Shown here: positions 10,691 through 21,559 of the stretch, piece after piece
Layout of the letters: every line of letters starts with the position of its first letter
Position numbering within the stretch: position 1 is the first letter of the stretch
Assembly (NCBI GenBank): GCA_930367215.1
Contig: OV884056.1
Span: 198,379,310 to 198,443,309, forward strand
Source: Pollenia angustigena
Taxonomy: Eukaryota; Arthropoda; Insecta; Diptera; Polleniidae
DNA length: 64,000 nucleotides
Direction: 5' to 3'
Made by a program: the position numbers and the translations under genes
Notes under the pieces: model-generated
What the model saw: only the letters and a program-made list of their open reading frames with translations
The model's database searches: none
Told to the model about the DNA's origin: nothing

Positions 10691-11878
10691 GTAAGGGAAT
10701 GCCGTAGCACTTGAAATGTTATTTTTTCTTTATAAAAGTTGTTGAGAGTTTTTTCACTTATGTACTTTACTGCATTTCTGTATGTCTTATTGCGTAGCGC
10801 ATAATTCTGCGCTTATTTTTTTAAATGTACCATTAGTGCTTCGCAATATGATAAAATTTTTTATTGGGTTGCAATACAACTTTTTTGTAAACTTTTTCGA
10901 GATATTTTAATTTCCTGAACTTTAAATAATAAATTATTATATACCAAACAAAAATTGTGATAGTGCACAGTTAATATTGAAGGAATAATACCATACAAGT
11001 ATGAAAGCTTTTTAAATTGTAATTTGACTTAGAATAACATTCGAATTTATATGATTATAAAATTGTTTTTGCTATTAAATGGAAATGTGTTGCCAGTAAA
11101 TTCATAAAAAAAAAACGAATATTGAAAATGATTGAGGGCTCGATATGTTCACTAGAACCATTTCTTCCACCAAAAACAAGTTTTTTATTTTATTAAATTT
11201 AATCCTCGGCAATAACTATGTAGTGTTTTTTGAAACTTGTTGACCTTTAAACAACAACTAGCTGTTAAGCCTGTCCCTGCCAGACAGAAAAAAAAACTAC
11301 TTCAAGGTAAGTCCCAAAGTCAGTACCATATGCTTGGCAATTCTTATTTTCATTGGTTTTTAACGTTGAAAACAATTTTGTCACACCCCTTTTCATCTGA
11401 ATTCTCCGCCCGTAGTCCAAAAAAAAATGCTCTGATTGTTGAAAAAAACTCATGTAGCACTAAAAGCACAGTTTTTCGCTAAAATGCCAGTTTTTTGCTT
11501 AAAAGTCGGGATATGTATCACCAATAATCCGTCCCTATCACACATATTTATGATATCTTCTACCCCGCCTTTGGTATAACTCACAGGAAATGCGTTATTC
11601 TTTTAGTACCAGACAGCTCTGGTCAGCCACATTTTATTAACAAATCTGGCAATAACAACAAAAAAAGAAGCATTATCGAAAAATCCAAGAAATTTCAGCA
11701 AATTTTGTTATGAAAAAAACTGAGTGTCCAAGCTTTATATTATACCTACTGTAGACGTTGTTGAAATTTGTGTGTGCAATCATAGAGCCAACTTTGAAAT
11801 TCTCTGCAATATTGTTTTAGAAGTGGTCAACTGGCCGGAACGACGACTAGTTGAGGCAGATGGATCATTTTCAACACA
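10691..11878. other. No recognisable gene
   Basis: AT-rich DNA with small open frames at 11237-11482 and 11724-11945. The stretch 11740-11887 is somewhat less AT-rich, and its continuation lies beyond the foldback element, at 12826-12950. I cannot assign it to a family. Confidence 0.3.
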
Positions 11879-11887
11879 CTGTCCCAC
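11879..11887. repeat. 9-bp target site duplication, left copy
   Basis: CTGTCCCAC directly before the element at 11888; the identical 9 bases follow the element at 12817-12825. Confidence 0.85.
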
Positions 11888-12816
11888 TAGGGTGGTTACA
11901 AGAAATCAATGTTGGATTTTCCATCGGCGCAATATGTGCCAATAGCATAAAAAGTACGATTGACAAAGTTTCAGCTTAAGCGGATAACGCTTACATGTGC
12001 CTCATTGAGAATAAATAAAGGAAAAACAGCGATTTTTCACTAATATTCGTATTTCATTGCCTTTATAACCGAAACCATTCATTCTAGGAACCTTAGTAGA
12101 GTCTTGTTTTATAGGAAATTTTATTCTTATTAATTTTGATATTGATAGTTTTGTTCCTTATACCAATAGATAAAGTGATATTTAGCATTAATTAAGGACA
12201 AAGAAATACGAATTTTAGTGAAAAATCACTGTTTTTCCCTAAGTTATGCTCAATGAGGCACGTGTTGGCGTTATCTGATTAAGCTTAGAATTTGTCAATC
12301 GGATTTTCTAGGCTTTTGGCACATTTAAGAGGGGAGCACCAAAAGATAGCCCCCAAAAAAATTTACCATATCTTGTAACGGCCCTAATAGGGTGGTTACC
12401 AGAAATCAATGCTGGATTTTCCGTCGGGGCACACCCCTAATATCTGCCAATAGGATAGAAAATGCGATTGATGAAGCTTCAGCCCAATCGGATAACGCTT
12501 ACATGTGTCTCATTGAGCATTAATTAAGAAAAACAGCGATTTTCCACTAAAATTCGTATTTTTTTTATCTTTATAACCGAAACCATTCATTCTAGGAACC
12601 TGAGTCGAGCCTAGTTTTATAGGAAATTTTATTCTTATTAATTTTGATTTTAATAGTTTTGTTCCTTATACCAATTTTTATTTATTCTCAATGAGGCACA
12701 TGTAAGCGTTATCCGCTTAAGCTGAAACTTTGTCAATCGCATTTTTTATGCTATTGGCACATATTAGGGGATTGCGCCGATGGAAAATCCAACATTTATT
12801 TCTCGTAACCACCCTA
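11888..12816. mobile_element. Double-palindrome foldback element, MULE/FB-like
   Basis: Ends are TAGGGTGGTTAC and its inverse, bounded by a perfect 9-bp duplication, the size typical of Mutator-like and Drosophila Foldback elements. The outer inverted arms are over 100 bp (shared blocks: TTGGATTTTCCATCGGCGCA, CAGCTTAAGCGGATAACGCT, ACATGTGCCTCATTGAG). Inside there are two head-to-tail palindromic units, 11888-12386 and 12388-12816, each starting TAGGGTGGTTAC and ending in its inverse. No coding sequence. Copies of all four arms have diverged by different amounts. Confidence 0.8.
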
Positions 12817-12825
12817 CTGTCCCAC
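12817..12825. repeat. 9-bp target site duplication, right copy
   Basis: CTGTCCCAC, identical to 11879-11887. Confidence 0.85.
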
Positions 12826-13883
12826 ACCTTCAACGTTGCCACACTTAGTGCGTATACTTCAATGAGCACCTCTCCCAGGACGGTCGATCATTCCTCAAAA
12901 TGGCCGACCGAATTCCTTATCCTGAAGGATCCTGGGAGCTGATTTTGAATTGAAATATTGACGATATTTTCGTTGCGTCATAACAATTCATCTTTGGTAA
13001 GAAAATAAAAATTCGATCCCTTTAATGCGTTGTTGTGTACTGTAGTTATTATAAATTTCCAAGAATTCAATTATAAACTGAAATAAGAAAAAAAAAGTAT
13101 TGCAAAATAAAATAGTTGTGGGTGTCTAAAATAAGTAGAAACCTCTTTAAAAATCTTTTATTGTATCCAATATCTTATTGAATCGACTATACCTATTTTT
13201 ATTTTGTTTTAATTTTTTTTTTTTTGTGATAACAAATAATTAAAAAAAAATCATATTAAATTTATGATTTGAAGGAAGTGCACTTCATGATGTTAAGTAT
13301 TAACTACATTGTAAACACCGTTAAAAGATTAAATTTATTTCCAATACACCTGAGCTATTTAAGTTGGTTCAGCAAACAAGGCTGGCTAAAATTAAGCTCA
13401 ATGTCAAAATCTTATTTATAAGACTTTAATTATAATTTTTACAAGATACTGGACAAAAAAAAATATTATGAATTCGGAACATGAAAAAACGTCTTCTTGG
13501 ATTAATTGCAAGTGTTTAAGTGAAGAGTGGACAATAAATGGCATTGTACGAAAATTTAAGCGTTTTGCAATACAAAACTGTATAAAAGTTCCTCATAAAT
13601 AGAAGCCAGTAGACTAGTGCCTGCCTTTGCCAACTTGATATCCTAAAGAAGAGATTAGTCCATCTTGTTAAAAACGGTTACGAAATTCTGCAATTTAGGA
13701 CTCTTAATCCAACAAACCACTATCATGTTAATTTTGATATAAATCGCTTATGAGAACCTCTTTCGAAAAACTCTTTTATAAATATCCGCATTGGTACAAA
13801 ATATGATTCAAAGTTTTGTTAGAATCCGCCTTTATTCGGAAACCACTCCGCCCCAACTAATCAAAACTCAGATCACAATGGCA
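12826..13883. other. No recognisable gene
   Basis: The first 130 bases are relatively GC-rich (CTCCCAGGA.. TCCTGGGAG small inverted pair), then AT-rich. A TATA-like TATAAAAG at about 13580 has no supporting downstream gene. Confidence 0.3.
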
Positions 13884-14014
13884 GGGGGTCTTATTCTGGC
13901 AGTCGTAATCGAAAACTTTTTCCACAGAACGAAATAATTTTTTCAGTGAAACTAGAAATAAAATTGCTTTTGAATTGAAAAAGTATTCGATCACTACTGC
14001 CAGAATAAGCCCCC
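13884..14014. mobile_element. Short foldback MITE
   Basis: The left end GGGGGTCTTATTCTGGCAGT and the right end (minus strand GGGGGCTTATTCTGGCAGT) are inverted. The arms continue through CGTAATCGAAAACTTTTTC on the left and GTGATCGAATACTTTTTC on the minus-strand right. The core of about 50 bp is AT-rich. Confidence 0.7.
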
Positions 14015-15039
14015 AAAACAGAGCTGCAAAGCTATCGATAGTCGGCCCAATCGGTAGTTAGCTCAAAAACTATCGATAGTTTTGAAAAGTTTTTATGTGA
14101 CACTTCTGTAGGCACGGTAGTCCATAAAGATGTTAAACAATGAAAAAGTTTCTACACTTCATTTACAGAAAACGTTTTTCAGGTAAAAAAGATTAGCGTA
14201 TTCAATTTACTCTTCAGTTTTATCCAGGGATGATAAATGAGAAAACCAATATCGTCTCAACGAATTTTTTTTGGCCGCAAAAGTACTAAATAATTTTTTT
14301 ATAAATTTTTTTTTATTTTATTTTTAAAAACAAAAATGTAATATGTACAGCAAGAAGAAAAGGCACTTAAAATTCATTTGTACACGTAAAGTATAGATAA
14401 CAAAAAATAAATGATCATTAATAATACATAAAAATATGGTGGTAAAATTTGTTCGCGTCAAAACTGTTAATTTTCCAAAATATTCCGAAATAGAGGCAAA
14501 CAAATTGTATTTGGTCTTGTCAACCCTGTATCATGCGGTTTTTAGGGTCGAGAAATCCATTTATTTTTGATTGCCGCCAGAGAGCGTTTTCGTACACTTT
14601 TTAGAATTGATCGTCCTTTTTTGGTGAAAGTTTGCAAATATTTATTTTTAACCCTTCTAAAAATATGTGCATACAAGCATCTTCGGATTGCATTTCCAAA
14701 CTTATTGTGTTTACAATATTCAATATGTACTGCAGAAACAGAAAAGGAGTAGAAAGTCCGAATATAATAAAATTTAAATTAGCGCTTGTAACATCTCCTT
14801 TAAAATAATTCGGAGTGAAATAATAAAGGAGTGGGCTCCCACTCTTCCAAAATTCTGTTGATTACTTCTTGACGTGACAACCATCTTGTTGACGAATATT
14901 TGAATATATTATGAGTTAGTTGCAAAATAATCTAGAATTGAGAGGAAGTCCTCTCTTCTTCTATGTAGAACTTTTGCAGAAGTCGTTTCCTATATCTTTT
15001 TAAAACTTGTCGATATTATCAGAACAAATTTTAGCAACG
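14015..15039. other. No recognisable gene
   Basis: AT-rich DNA including a short ATCGATAG-type inverted motif near 14033-14080. The open frame at 14567-14752 shows no domain. Confidence 0.3.
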
Positions 15040-16015
15040 ACTGCAGCACGAACAGCTTGTTTGTGTATTGCTTGCTTTTTGTTTTTTTCGTATGTGTATT
15101 TTGTTTTTGTAAAAAATTTTTGATTTTTTTACCAGCCAAAAGGGATGAACAATAATAAGCCGTACCGAACACAATGAAGTTTGTGGATTAAAAAGAAGAA
15201 AACAAAACGAACGGAATTGAGTGTTCTCATCTTTTTGTGTTCGAAAGATGACAAACAGGTAAACGTTATTTTTATACCCTCCACCACAATTAGTTGTGAA
15301 GAGGGTATATTAAGTTTGTCATTCCGTGTGAAACTTTTTTATTATTCATCTCAGAGTCCATAAAGTATATATATTCTGGGTCCTTGAGTAATTCTAAGTC
15401 GATTTAGCCATGTCCGTCTGTCTGTCCGTCCGTCCGTCTGTTGAAACTTGCGAACAACTCAAAAGAAATGAACAAACTTGCTGCCAAATTGCTTGTAGTT
15501 ATCCTAAGCAGTTTGGGATTGAAATCCAGCAAAATCGGTTCAGTAGGACCAGAGCTATGAATCAAAATGTGGAACCACCACCTAAAAAAAATTGATAATT
15601 TTGTTACAAAAAATAACATAAATGCTGGAACAAGGCACGGAATGAGATAAGATTTTGCAAAAATTTGTTTTATTTGACTGGAAATCACGCTGTGAAATTT
15701 CGTGATGATCGGTCCATAACTTACCCTAGGCCCCATATAAACCCTACTACCGGAAAAGAGTTAAGTACACCTTAAACCATAATTAATAACAAATCGTCAC
15801 AGTTTTAGATAATAGTAACATCATACAGATATTACTCCTTAAACATTCGAACTGTCGGTGGAGGGTATCAAAGATTCGGCACAGCCGAATATAGCACTCT
15901 AACTTGTTTTTAATGATTTTGTACACAAACACTATTAGCGTTTGTGTTTTCCACAAATCTACCGAACCGAACACTAAGGAGCGATATTTAGTGTTTATTT
16001 TCGAACACTGGTTGC
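15040..16015 (-). repeat. Repeat family X, minus-strand copy split by a mini-me insertion
   Basis: Segments 15040-15271 and 15909-16015, read on the minus strand and joined, follow the order of the plus-strand copies at 45865-46250 and 46822-47106. Shared blocks are CACTAAATATCG-TCCTTAGTG, GAAAACACAAACGCT, AAAAAGATGAGAACA, CAATTCCGTTC, ACAAACTTCATTGTGTTCGG, AATACACATACGAAA and CTGTTCGTGCTGC. The join falls where the other copies read AACGTT..TTTTAATGATT, so the mini-me entered an existing X copy. The nature of X is unknown; no coding. Confidence 0.65.
15272..15908. mobile_element. mini-me/DINE-1 element, short form
   Basis: One end is TTTATACCCTCCACCACAAT; the other, read inward, is AACAAGTTAGAGTGCTATAT followed by the hairpin TTCGGCTGTGCCGAA. 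The core has a TATATATA run (about 15366) followed by about 35 bp and a (GTCY)n tract GTCCGTCTGTCTGTCCGTCC, the two proto-microsatellites that define mini-me elements in flies. It carries a single copy of the 153-bp unit that is expanded in the 18.8-kb copy. Confidence 0.8.
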
Positions 16016-16134
16016 CATATAACGAATAGTTGGGATTTTTAAATTGTACCAAGCACGCCGCGGTAGTATCACGGTACCAACAAGGTCCAAAATAAACCAA
16101 AAAATGTACGATTGTACTATGATTTTCATCGGTG

Positions 16135-16610
16135 CACGCAAAGAAAAAACATGTTTAAATATGGTCACCTCCAAATATGGTCACCTCAACAATACTAAAC
16201 TGTATTTGAAAGAAAATAGTAAGCATATAATGTTTAATTTGACAATAATATTGTTAGTGACAACCATAAATGGTAAAATTAGTCCTCCTTCAAGAAGCCA
16301 CAACCATATTATGGTTAACTCTAAACATGCTATGGTCAAAAATGACAATAATTTGTTTTTAAACTAACAATAGTATTTTCCTCTTTTCCAAGAGCAACAT
16401 GCGATGGTTGAACAGCAACCATGCTATTATACGTTTTAAACATATGTTATTAACCATAACGTATTCGTAGGCAACCATAATATGGTTGTGGTTTCTTGAT
16501 GGAGGACTAATTTAACCATTATATGGTTGTCACTAACAATATTATTGTCAAATTAAACATAATATGCTTACAATTTTCTTTCAAATACAGTTTGGTTGGA
16601 TGTGACCAAT
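16135..16610. mobile_element. CACG-ended MITE with ACCATATTATGGT words, foldback interior
   Basis: The left end CACGCAAAGAAAAAACATG matches, inverted, the right end of the element at 29544-30575. The words AACCAT, ATTATGGTT and AATATGGTCACCTC recur. Arms 16195-16316 and 16473-16594 are long inverted copies (shared TTTGAAAGAAAAT-GTAAGC, TTTAATTTGACAATAATATT, TTAGTCCTCC-TCAAGAA). The outer right terminus is unclear, so the end is approximate. Confidence 0.6.
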
Positions 16611-18790
16611 AAGTCTGTATCATAAGACTAGATTTTCATTATCAGTCTTGTTTCGAAAATCGCTTATTGTCAAATTTATCCTGTCGCCCTGAACGATAGT
16701 CACTTTCCTATTTTTTTTTTGTTCGCTTTGGCAATATTTGTAATTTACTTTATTAGTAAATAAATAAAACAAAGGAAAAGGGGTATGGTGGGCAGAAGCG
16801 GGTCTGGGTGAGTTTTGCCCAGCCGAGCCCGCCCCTTTCTACGCCAATGCCATATGCTTAAGCTTACTGAAAGCCTGCTCATTATTTTTTGTTTCTCGGT
16901 ATTATCATCACCCTGTCCCACAGTGTTGCAATGAGTGAAATCTACTGAATATTAATAAAAAAATAAATATATATTTTATAAACGAAATCTAAAATAAACA
17001 AAATATGTAATTTGTTCATTGTTTTCTTTTTTTTTTAATTATAAATTATTAACAATTTGTTTTTGTTCATCATAAAAAAAATTCAATTTGTTAATTGAAA
17101 AAAGAAAAAAAAAGAAATAAAATTGCAACACCTACAAAACAACTTTCATTTGTTTGGTTTGGTTTCGGTTGTCGTCTGTTTCTGCTGTCTAGTGAATTTA
17201 TAATTTTTCCAGATTTGTTTTTCGTGGTATTATTTAGTGCCGTGTGGTAAATTTGTTGTTAAATTTTTTAAATTTTGTAGACAAAAAAAAAGGTAATTAG
17301 AAATGTTTAAATTAAATTGTTTTAAAAGGAAAAAATATAAAAAGCAAACGATTTGAAATCTCAAAAATTAAGATGGTTGTATTTGAAACGTGGGGTTTAA
17401 CGAAATCCGTTAAAATCGCAATTAACATAAAGTTGACAATATTTTCATTACAACATTTGCAATGTAGTATTTGCAATTCATTAAAAACAATTGCTGTTAT
17501 TGCCATTACAGATGTTGTTGCTGGTGATGTTTTGCTTTAATTGCAACTACTCGTACATACAATAGCCAGATGCTGCCACAAAGTACAGCTACATGTTGTT
17601 GTGGCATGGTGTCGTTTTTTTTCTTCTTTCTTTTCTTTCATTAAAACTACGCAACATTAGTGGCTCATTGAACTCTTATTCATTTATTTGCTTTTTTTTA
17701 ATTTTTTTTTTTCTTTTACACATATTTTTGTTTTTCAATTTAAGTGACAAATTTTATCTTTTACGACTCTAATTAGTAGTTTATTTTCATCGAGTTACTT
17801 CGTTTTCTTTCTTTTAGTTGCTTTTGTTATTTCGTTTTTCATTTTTAATTTTCACTACCATAAAAAGGTGTATAATTTTTGCAATGACAATTAAAATGTC
17901 ATTGGTATCTAATGGGAATTTATTTCGTTTTCCAATTTTCAATCTAAGGAAAGTTGTTGGTTCAATGTTCATTTTAAATTTGCCATTTTTTGGAAAACCT
18001 TTCACATTTTTTAAGACTTTTGAAATATTCAGTGAACGCAAAACGATCCCTCTAACATTTTGAAAGTTTGAAAGAAGAAGCTAAAAATAATAAATAAAAT
18101 TGTTATAGTTTATACTGTTTATAGTATTTTCCGTGTAAAAACCAACCAGTTGTTTTGAAAATTAGCAAAGTTGCATATTTTGCAAAGTATTAATAAAGGG
18201 TTTTAGCGTTTATCGCTTATTCTTTAATAGAAAAGCGTGCTTCTTTTTTAAAACCTTTTCTTTAGCTTCACTTCGGAAAATCAAATCTTGTAACGTTAAT
18301 TTAACCGCCTTATACTCAATGCAAATGGATGAAACTTTGCAGGCATACATATTCCTGATGACAATACACGCATATATGGGCGTAGCCAGGATAAAATCTA
18401 GGGGGGGCAACATTTTTTTTAAATGTTCTTTTTTAAGAAACGCTTATTTTTTTAAATGTTCTTATTGTAAATAATATCGCTCATTTTGGTTGAAAGATTT
18501 TGTGGCCTTTTTTGTCGATGCAATAAATCAGAGTCAATTAAAAAGTAGTATTAAAATTTTTTTTTAATTAGGTTCTTTTGTGTTTTAGGTAATGATATAG
18601 TCATTTGTTTCTTAACAAAATTAAAATTAATCGTTATTGCCCGCCAGGTGCGGATTCAGGGGGGGGGGTTGAAATTCCCATAAAAATATGTTTGTTTATT
18701 TCGATAATACAAGAATTCCCAATAATAAGATTTTTTTAAATGAACAAAATTTTTGGAAATCCCAGCAAGGTTTTTTTTTGTTTTTTTTTT
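16611..18790. other. No recognisable gene; GC-rich hairpin and low complexity
   Basis: A GC-rich imperfect hairpin lies at 16782-16842 (GCGGGTCTGGG / CCCAGCCGAGCCCGC). 17150-17290 is T/G-rich with TTTGGTTTGGTTTCGG and could be a non-coding exon, but I see no firm signal. Around 18372-18410 is GGGCGTAGCCAGGAT followed by a G run, a wording common in old transposon tails. Open frames 17818-18063 (plus) and 17814-18041 (minus) overlap and are AT-driven. Confidence 0.3.
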
Positions 18791-20208
18791 TTATACCCTC
18801 CACCACAATTAGTTGTGAAGAGGGTATATTCAGTTTGTCATTCCGTGTGAAACTTTTTTACTATCCATCTCAGACCCTATAAAGTATATATATTCTGGGT
18901 CCTTGAGTAATTTTAAGTCGATTTAGCCATGTCCGTCTGTCTGTCCGTCTGTCCGTCTGTCCGTCTGTTGAAAACACGCTCACTTTCGAAGAACTCTAAA
19001 GAAATCAACAAACTTGGCGTCAAATTGCTTATAGTTATCCTAAGCAGTTTGGGATTGAAATTCAGCAAAATCGGTTCAATAGGATCTGAGCTATGAATCA
19101 AAATGTAGAACCACCACCTAAAAAAAATTGATAATTTTGTTACAAAAACTAACATAAATGGTGGAAAAATGCACAGAATAATATAAGATTTCGCAACAAT
19201 TCGTTTTATTCAACTGGAAATCACGCTGTGAAATTTCATGAAGATCCGTCAATAACTTACCCTAGGCCCCATATAAGCCCTACTCCCGGAAAACAGTATA
19301 TTAAGCCTAAAACCCTAACTAACAATGCTATCATTACAAATTTTGGCAAGTCACAGTTACATAGCACTAGAAATCAAACTGTTAAGTTTCGTGAAGATCG
19401 GTCCATAACTTACCATAGGCCCCATATAAAACCTACTTCCGGAAAACAACTTAGTACGCCTAAAACCGTAAAAAATAATGCTATCATAACAAAATTTGGT
19501 ACATCAAAGTTTTATTGGACAAGAAATAAAAGTATCTTATTTCGTGAAGATCGGTCCATGACTTACCCTGGGCCCCATATAAACTTTACTCCCGGAAAAC
19601 AACTTAGTACGCCTAAAAACGTAAAAAATAATGCTATCATAACAAAATTTGGTACATCAAAGTTTTATTGGACACGAAATAAAAGTATGTTATTTCGTGA
19701 AGATTTGTTCATAACTTACCCTGGGCCCCATATAAACCTTACTCCCGGAAAACAGTTTAGTACGCCTAAATCCGTAAAAAATAATGCTATCATAACAAAA
19801 TTTGGTACATCAAAGTTTTATAGGACAAGAAATTAAACTGTGTAATTTCGTGAAGATCGGTCCATAATTTACCCTGGGCCCCATATAAACCCTACTCCCG
19901 GAAAACAGTTTAGTACGTCTAAATCCGTAAAAAATAATGCTATCATAACAAAATTTGGTACATCAAAGTTTTATAGAACTGGGAAAAAGACTGTGAAATT
20001 TCGTGAAGATCGGTCCATAATTTACCCTAGGCCCCATATAAACCCTACTACCGGAAAACAGTTTAGTCGCCTAAATCCATAATTAATAACAAATCGTCAC
20101 AGTTTAAGATAATAATAACATCATACAGATAATACTCCTTAAACATTCGAACTGTCGGTGGAGGGTATCAAAGATTCGGCACAGCCGAATATAGCACTCT
20201 TACTTGTT
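18791..20208. mobile_element. mini-me/DINE-1 element, long form with tandem array
   Basis: Same ends, TA tract and (GTCY)n core as the 15.3-kb copy (core at 18882-18967) and the same TTCGGCACAGCCGAA hairpin near the far end. It is 1.4 kb rather than 0.64 kb because the 153-bp unit near the hairpin end is present about 5.5 times. Confidence 0.8.
19231..20060 (+). repeat. Tandem repeat, about 153 bp x 5.5
   Basis: GAAGATC(G)GTC-ATAA recurs at about 19240, 19393, 19545, 19699, 19852 and 20005, each followed by TTACCCT-GGCCCCATATAA and CTACTCCCGGAAAAC. Spacing is 152-154 bp. As 153 is a multiple of three, the array stays open in one frame (19228-19836, about 200 codons, internally repetitive). 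That frame has no ATG at its start and is an artefact of the array, not a gene. Confidence 0.85.
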
Positions 20209-20436
20209 TATTTTAGTTCTAACGAAATTTTCACTAAGTATCCAAATCGTAATCCTAAGGCTGAGGCCACGCAATGAGCGGCTAAGCGTCAAGCGGCTGA
20301 GCGATGAGCGTCAAAGCGTCAAATTTGAGCGGCAAGTGGCTTATTACTGATCGTCACTTCTGCGCGGTTAGTTGTTAAAATGCCATCGTATTCATAAAAA
20401 TGTAATGCGTTTTTTAAGAAAAAAAAAATTGCAGCA

Positions 20437-20500
20437 TGTTCGTCGATTTCGATCGAAGACTTCGTTCGCTTAACTTACATTTAAAACAAAAACAAATTAT
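20437..20500 (+). repeat. Half copy of the 40072-40200 palindrome
   Basis: TGTTCGTCGAT, GAAGACTTCGTTCGC and ACAAAAACAAATTAT match one arm of the palindromic element at 40072-40200. The second arm is missing; a DINE start follows immediately. Confidence 0.6.
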
Positions 20501-20600
20501 GAACAAGTAAGAAAGTATAGTCGGTCAAGCCCGACCATATGTATTAATATACACATCAGGCTAATGTGTCCATATTTATCAAGCAAGGGGAATTAAGCCA
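20501..20600 (+). mobile_element. DINE-1-like fragment, 5' end only
   Basis: AACAAGTAAGAAAGTATAG, the hairpin TCGGTCAAGCCCGA, CCATATG and TGTGTCCATATTTAT match the starts of the copies at 6044 and 35402. The match fades after about 100 bp. Confidence 0.65.
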
Positions 20601-20971
20601 TTTATATATAAATCTACCCAATACAATACTGCCGTATGTCTGTGAAATGCTTTGATTTGCTGTTGCTGTTAACACCAAATTGACAAAACAAAAAAATAAT
20701 TTCTCGGTTATATATTTTTCGGTCGGCTTTGTACGGATGAAATCATAAGCTCCATATTTACTTTTGCCATGTTTATTTTTTGACGCTTAGAAAACAACTT
20801 AAAATTAGAACAAGTTTTATTCCTGAGCGACGCCGCTTAGCCGCTCAAAAATTTCGCTCGCATGCCGCTCATTTCGTGGCCACTTCAATAGTATTTCATA
20901 TGTTTTAATTTTTTGACGCTCATCGCTCAGCCGCTTGACGCTTAGCCGCTCATTGCGTGGCCTCGGCCTAA

Positions 20972-21559
20972 TAGTTATTTGATAGATATTTCCAATGAAA
21001 CATCTAGTTTACCGTATTCAAATACTTATTATTATACATTCAATCCCAGCAGGTGTCATCTATATCCAAAAACTAAACGTTTGACTTGATAATGCGTGCG
21101 GTTGAATAAGTAATAAGCCTTAGTTCATATATGCAATATTTTTGTATATATGTGTTACGTTATTTCCGCTTAATTGAATTCCTTAAAATGCGCAACATTT
21201 GACGCAGTTAAACTCGGTTAATTGAATCGCCGACGCAATTAAAACGAAAATCACAAGATGTGCAATAAACGAAAACCGCAAGATCTTCAATAAAGCGAAA
21301 CACCCATGTGTAGATCGAAAATAAAACTCATTTCTTTTATTAAGTTAAAAAATAGTTTAGGTTTTTTAAAACAAAATAAAAATCAGGTACGTTCATCGTA
21401 CGCAATTAAACGGAACTCAACTCAACGGGTATTTTTACATAGACAGTTATACTGAATGATTTCGTTCCATGATCTTTAGTGCAATAAAACGGGATACTCA
21501 AATAAGCGGTGCTTAATTAACCAAAAACAACTGTATATGAATCAAAATTCTATTAGATA
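20972..21559. other. No gene; GCTTAATT words suggest an old DNA transposon end
   Basis: Between 21165 and 21540 words such as CGCTTAATTGAAT, GTTAATTGAATCGC, CGCAATTAAA and GCTTAATTAAC recur in both orientations. This may be the subterminal part of a pogo/Tigger- or hAT-type element whose transposase remnant follows, but I could not define termini. Confidence 0.3.

Larger units (their letters stand above)
20259..20968. mobile_element. PIF/Harbinger-like MITE with 57-bp inverted ends
   Basis: 20259-20315 and 20912-20968 are inverted copies differing at a single base (GGCTGAGGCC versus GGCCGAGGCC at the tip). TAA flanks both ends (20256-20258, 20969-20971). A 3-bp TAA/TTA duplication and a GG-start terminus fit PIF/Harbinger. 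The ends are unusually GC-rich and built of repeated GAGCGGC, GAGCG and GCGTCAA words. A second weaker GC-rich inverted block lies at 20823-20880. The interior carries a half copy of a foldback and a DINE fragment. Confidence 0.75.

Noticed and set aside
13578..13620. TATA-box promoter (TATAAAAG with a possible start about 30 bases downstream)
   Set aside because: No downstream reading frame or splice pattern supports transcription, and such strings are common in AT-rich DNA.
19228..19836. About 200-codon plus-strand frame, longest in the window, looking like a repetitive protein
   Set aside because: It starts with GTG, consists entirely of the 153-bp tandem unit within a mini-me element, and the unit is simply open in one frame.
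19231..20060. CRISPR-like array
   Set aside because: Units are 153 bp with no unique spacers, and this is a eukaryotic genome.
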